DNA from: Puffinus mauretanicus
Taxonomy: Eukaryota > Chordata > Aves > Procellariiformes > Procellariidae
Assembly: GCA_023333565.1 (NCBI GenBank)
Contig: JAJKFH010000385.1
Span: forward strand, 2,356,001 to 2,420,000
Direction: 5' to 3'
Length of the DNA: 64,000 bases
Shown here: one piece after another, positions 60,201 through 64,000 of the stretch
Layout of the letters: every line of letters starts with the position of its first letter
How positions within the stretch are numbered: position 1 is the first letter of the stretch
Made by a program: the position numbers and the translations under genes
Notes under the pieces: model-generated
Database searches by the model: none
What the model was told of the DNA's origin: nothing
Seen by the model: the letters and a program-made list of their open reading frames with translations, nothing else

Positions 60201-60563
60201 AAAGATTCTCAAGTTGCTTTTTGATCTAAAGGCAATTTCTATACTTTTCTTTTTATCACCTCCTTTGAAGAGAATCATGACTCAGAGAGGCACAGGGTTA
60301 AGGGTGGAATGAACATTAAAGGCTCCTGTCACTGCAGCAAGAATCTGTAAAAGATTTTCAGAAACTCCAAACCTATGATATTTTTTTGCTGTTTCTCCTG
60401 GCAGTGGTGTGATAGGATTTAAAGCAAATTTGGGCCTGATGGATGACAATTGCTGCTCCGAGGGAAAAAATAGAAGAGATGATTTCAGAAAGCCTTTATA
60501 TATCATAAAGCAAGGACCATATATATCAAGGTTCAGGGATCCATTTCCAAGTAATCTGACTAG

Positions 60564-60607
60564 AAAAAATAGAAAAAAAAAGAAAAAAAAAAAGAAAGCA
60601 AGAAAGC
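60564..60607 (+). repeat. A-rich simple repeat
   Basis: A runs broken by single G residues, then GAAAGCAAGAAAG. Low-complexity sequence. Confidence 0.85.
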
Positions 60608-61150
60608 CAGCATTGTGGGGCACCTGGGAGATGTTAGATTATCCAGGCTACCTACTGTACAAGGAGAGGAAAGCATCAATGTACCTTTGATGATTGCTAT
60701 AGTCTATTCTATAGTTAAAGTACCTGCTTTTGTGTGTATCTATCTGATGTTGGCTGTACCCCTAACTTCACTGCTCTTCTCCTGGAAAAAGATCTTGAAA
60801 TGACACTCAGCCATAAACATATCCTTTTGATTCCATTAATCTGGGGACCTGAAGTAGTTTATAGGCCATTCCATTTATTGTATATTCCATTATAGGCCAT
60901 TCAACCAGTCCGTGGTTGAATTAGTACATGTTAACACACTGGAGTCAACTGACTTAGGCATCCATCCTTAAACATCCACCAAAACTGAATTCAGTATGTG
61001 TCACTCCTAGATTCATGCCATGGACCAGCTCTCCCCTGACAGTTCACAGAAATTAAACTGGAAGTTTCATATCCACTTCAGGAATCCTCTTACATTTGCT
61101 GTTCAAGTTTAGTGAGAATACCTCTGGCACTGTCTAATCCACAAGCACTG

Positions 61151-61178
61151 TCCTTTTTTTTCACTTTTTTTTTCACTT
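61151..61178. repeat. T-rich short tandem repeat
   Basis: Two copies of T8-9 followed by CAC. Confidence 0.7.
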
Positions 61179-63637
61179 TCAAGTTTCTCTCCTTTTACAG
61201 TCTTATTTTGGTTGCAGGCACCCATTTCCTTCATGTCCAATTTAGATATGGGCCACTTTCCCAGAACTAAAATGAAGGCATGAGTAAGGAAAATGGTATG
61301 CAGAGTATGAGCACTGGTGAGGAGTAGATGCCCTCCATTACCAGCAGTGAAGCCTTATTATCAACACGATGAGCCAGTTTGGAGCTGCCATTAAGGCAGC
61401 TTTATTTTGTCATAGGAGGAAATAATCAATCACTTTTTAAACTAAGTTTCAACTTTATAGACTCACACCAAGGAGTAAAAAATTACCTGTTTATTTATTT
61501 GGTCCAGACGCACAGAAGGACATTCATCTCTGTAACATAGATCTCTCACAGAGCATTGTTTAACCACGAGGCCTCCTCCAAAACCTCTGGAAATCAGCAG
61601 GATTGACTTCAGCGGGGTTTTTGGCCTCAACGTAAGTGTGCCCATGCGACTGGCAATGCCACAGCAATAGTTCTAACCCTTTTTACTTGCATGGAGCAAC
61701 ATCACCTTATATTCATCCCTGTGTCCAAATGAGCAAGTTTATCCCCTGCACCCCAAAGCAGCCACCCATATTTCATACCCCTGGATGGAGAATAGAGAAC
61801 TTGGCACTTAGAAAAAGTACTGCCGGTTCTGCATCTCCCTAGCATCTTCCTGTGGTGTTTTGTTCTCTGTGGAATATTCTTCCCATTAGCCATATCATCA
61901 AGTCTCACATATGCCTGATGGCTATTTCTATAAAGTAAAATAGTGGCAAATGTTGAAATTATAACAGTGAAAGTAAACTATGTAATTTGTAAGGAAGCTG
62001 GAAACTTGGTGCATACAAGTGTTTATGGGCTGAACTGTTTTTTCTTTCCATCTTGCAGTAATAGGTATCGTGTTGAAATTTGAAAACAAGGAGTAAGCAT
62101 GCATAAAAAAAGGGTCCTAATTCTTTTTCCAAGCATATTTTCTTATTTACTAAAACAAATGAGTAAAACTATCATCAGGAAAACATTGTTACATGACCAT
62201 CGCCCGAAGTGTATTCTTACCACTGGATCATAATTCCCTTTCTTTCCATTCCTTAAAAGTTCATTCAGTTCTAACTTCTACAGTAGTGTTTATCTAGAGT
62301 ACCTAATTATATAGTGCAACCTGCATCTGGAGTGCTGGTTCAAGGTTATTATAGTTCTCCACAGACATAACAAAAATATTGTTTTAAACTTCCATTCCAT
62401 CCATTGAGGAAAAATGGATGCATTTTACCACTGATAGAAGCATATGGATGTAAAATAAAATTATTAGAACTTTAGAAACATAAGTGCTGTCTGTTCAGAT
62501 GAATTTCCTCCATGACACTTGCTGTCACAGAAGTATCTCCTTTTTGTTTCTGCTGCAGACATAAAATCTGACAAATTTAAACTAAATATATTAGATGTAT
62601 AAAATGACAGATTGTAGTGATAGGCAAATAAGAAAGGTGAATTTTATGAATGCTTGTCAGTATGCGTTCCTTGTTGGAAGATTTGATAAGATTAATGAAA
62701 TATGAATAATGGAGTAGGAATAATAATTTAACAGTTTCAGTACTCAATACCTGAAAAAGAAGCTTCTACTTAATCTATATCATAGTGATTATATGCAGAG
62801 CACCATTACTTTTACTACAAAGACGAAAACTTTTTCTTTGGCAGCAGTAAAAGGAAAGTGGGTAGATAAAACAAACTCTTTAATTCATATGTCCTTACTC
62901 ATAGGTTTCCCGTCAAGCATGGTTTCTTCTTTATTTAGAATCAATACTAAGTAAGGAAAGGATAAATATATAAATCGCAAAACTCTTTCTGTGGGTGTAT
63001 TGGTAGCCAAAGTAAATTGTCTGAGGTTTGGAGAGACCATGTGCTTGTTCTGTATATGCTCTAAAATTCAGAAGTGATGAAGAAATATTTTGTTTCGATC
63101 CCTAGAATGAGGGCTGTGAGCCCTGCCGGGAGTGCTGGCCGTGTTTACGACACGCAGCATTCCTAATAGATCCCTCGCTGCTCACTTCCGTAGTATTCCT
63201 GGTCTCTGTGGAGAGGGTGAGGTCTCACACACAGCCAAAAATGGGAAGTCAGGAGCCTTGGGCCGGGGCCCAGCTATTGTTTCTGCCATGCCAAGCGAGT
63301 GCAAGGCAAGAACGGTATAGGACCCTCTCCTAAGGAATTGATGCTGTGGAAGCCTGAGCCTGCTAACAACTCGGGCAGCTGCTCGAGTGCAAAGATAAAA
63401 GTAGTCCCTTTAAAGTCAGCAATGACTTCAAGATAAAGAATGTGATTAATTATTTTACCGACAGTGGAATAAATTAAGATTAACTGTACGTTTACCACCC
63501 CCCCCAAAAAATATTTCACTGTTATTAGGCAAATCACTTCCACTGTCTCTGTGTCAGTGCCCTTTTGTGAAATGGATGCAGTAAAACGCCTGGGTGATGA
63601 TGTGATAGTGTTGTGGACATTCACATTGGTGGCACGT

Positions 63638-64000
63638 TGTCGTGGTTTAAGCCCAGTCGGCAACTAAGAACCACACAGCCACTTGCTCACCCCACCCCAG
63701 TGGGATGGGGGAGAGAATCGGAAGGGCAGAAGTAAGAAAACTCACGGGTTGAGACAAGAACAGTTTAATACTTGCGGAGGGGCGGGGGGGAATGGAATCA
63801 AGCGGAAAACAACAAGAGAGAGAGAAAAACAAAACCCAGGGAAAAAACCAAGTGATGCAACCCCTCACCACCTGCTGACCAATGCCCAGCCCGTCCCCGA
63901 GCAGCAATTGCACCCCCTGGCCAACTCCCCCCAGTTTATATACTGAGCATGACATCAAATGATATGGAATATCCATTTGGCCGGTTTGGATCAGCTGTCT
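63638..64000 (-). mobile_element. ERVL-type LTR, cut by the window edge
   Basis: Same family and same minus orientation as the LTR at 30066-30657. The LTR 3' end (read on + as TGTCGTGGTTTAAGCCCAG) is at 63638. The shared block GTGGGATGGGG...GAGAATCGGAAGGG and the minus-strand ATTAAA poly(A) signal follow. A canonical TATATAAA (minus strand, 63935-63942) and a CRE decayed to TGACATCA (63950-63957) mark U3. The U3 start lies beyond 64000, so solo LTR and one LTR of a longer provirus to the right cannot be told apart. Confidence 0.9.

Larger units (their letters stand above)
53691..63637. other. Intergenic, no gene seen
   Basis: AT-rich DNA with scattered simple repeats and a GC-rich patch (about 58565-58700). 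No domain-bearing open frame, no RNA gene and no further recognisable transposon. Two imperfect copies of a TATAGGCCATTC motif flank a short AT stretch near 60861-60902. Confidence 0.55.

Noticed and set aside
30066..64000. The two LTRs as the ends of one large provirus
   Set aside because: The left LTR has its own perfect 5-bp target duplication on both sides, and the 33 kb between them holds no proviral genes, so they are independent insertions.
1..64000. CRISPR arrays, operons, tRNA or rRNA genes
   Set aside because: The sequence is vertebrate nuclear DNA. No spaced direct-repeat array or structured RNA gene was seen on either strand.

Overview
The window looks like bird nuclear DNA. It carries one complete, ordinary-looking vertebrate gene: TNFRSF11B, which encodes osteoprotegerin (OPG), the secreted decoy receptor for RANKL. 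Five coding exons on the + strand run from 12336 to 28156 with GT-AG introns and predict a 402-residue protein. The avian assignment rests on the repeats. There are five CR1-type LINE fragments with the bird-style short 3' tails (ATTCTATG or ATTCT repeats) and two LTRs of a type I recognise from avian ERVL-like elements. I see no Alu- or L1-like sequence. A neoavian bird is my best guess, but the species cannot be named from this window.

Layout. Positions 1-11590 are 5' flank with no supportable gene, interrupted by a 5'-truncated but well preserved CR1 (about 5985-7397). Positions 11588-12335 hold the TNFRSF11B promoter region: a CpG-dense block, an AGAC microsatellite, a purine tract, a RUNX-type site, a TCF/LEF-type site, and a TATA box about 115 bp upstream of the start codon. 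Positions 12336-28156 are the gene: exon 1 (signal peptide start), a 9.5 kb intron, exon 2 (CRD1 to CRD3), exon 3 (rest of CRD3 plus CRD4), exon 4 (first death-domain-like region) and exon 5 (second death-domain-like region and the basic, dimerising C-terminus). A 3' UTR of about 0.75 kb with three candidate poly(A) signals follows, to about 28900.

From about 28900 to 64000 I find no convincing protein-coding or RNA gene. This flank contains a solo LTR with a perfect 5-bp target duplication (30061-30662), four more CR1 fragments (about 34951-35446 minus, 42225-42470 plus, 50905-51780 plus, 53336-53690 minus), a G-rich block (31379-31870), several simple repeats, and a second LTR running off the right edge (63638-64000). 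In mammals TNFRSF11B sits between COLEC10 and SAMD12. I recognised no exon of either gene here.

There is no cluster of cooperating genes. The biology of interest is the OPG gene and its control: Wnt- and Runx-type promoter sites, upstream ORFs near the predicted start of transcription, a possible intron-retention isoform with a hydrophobic tail, a composition contrast between exon 2 and the later exons, and an LTR promoter pointing back toward the 3' end of the gene. I see no sign of a novel multi-gene system.
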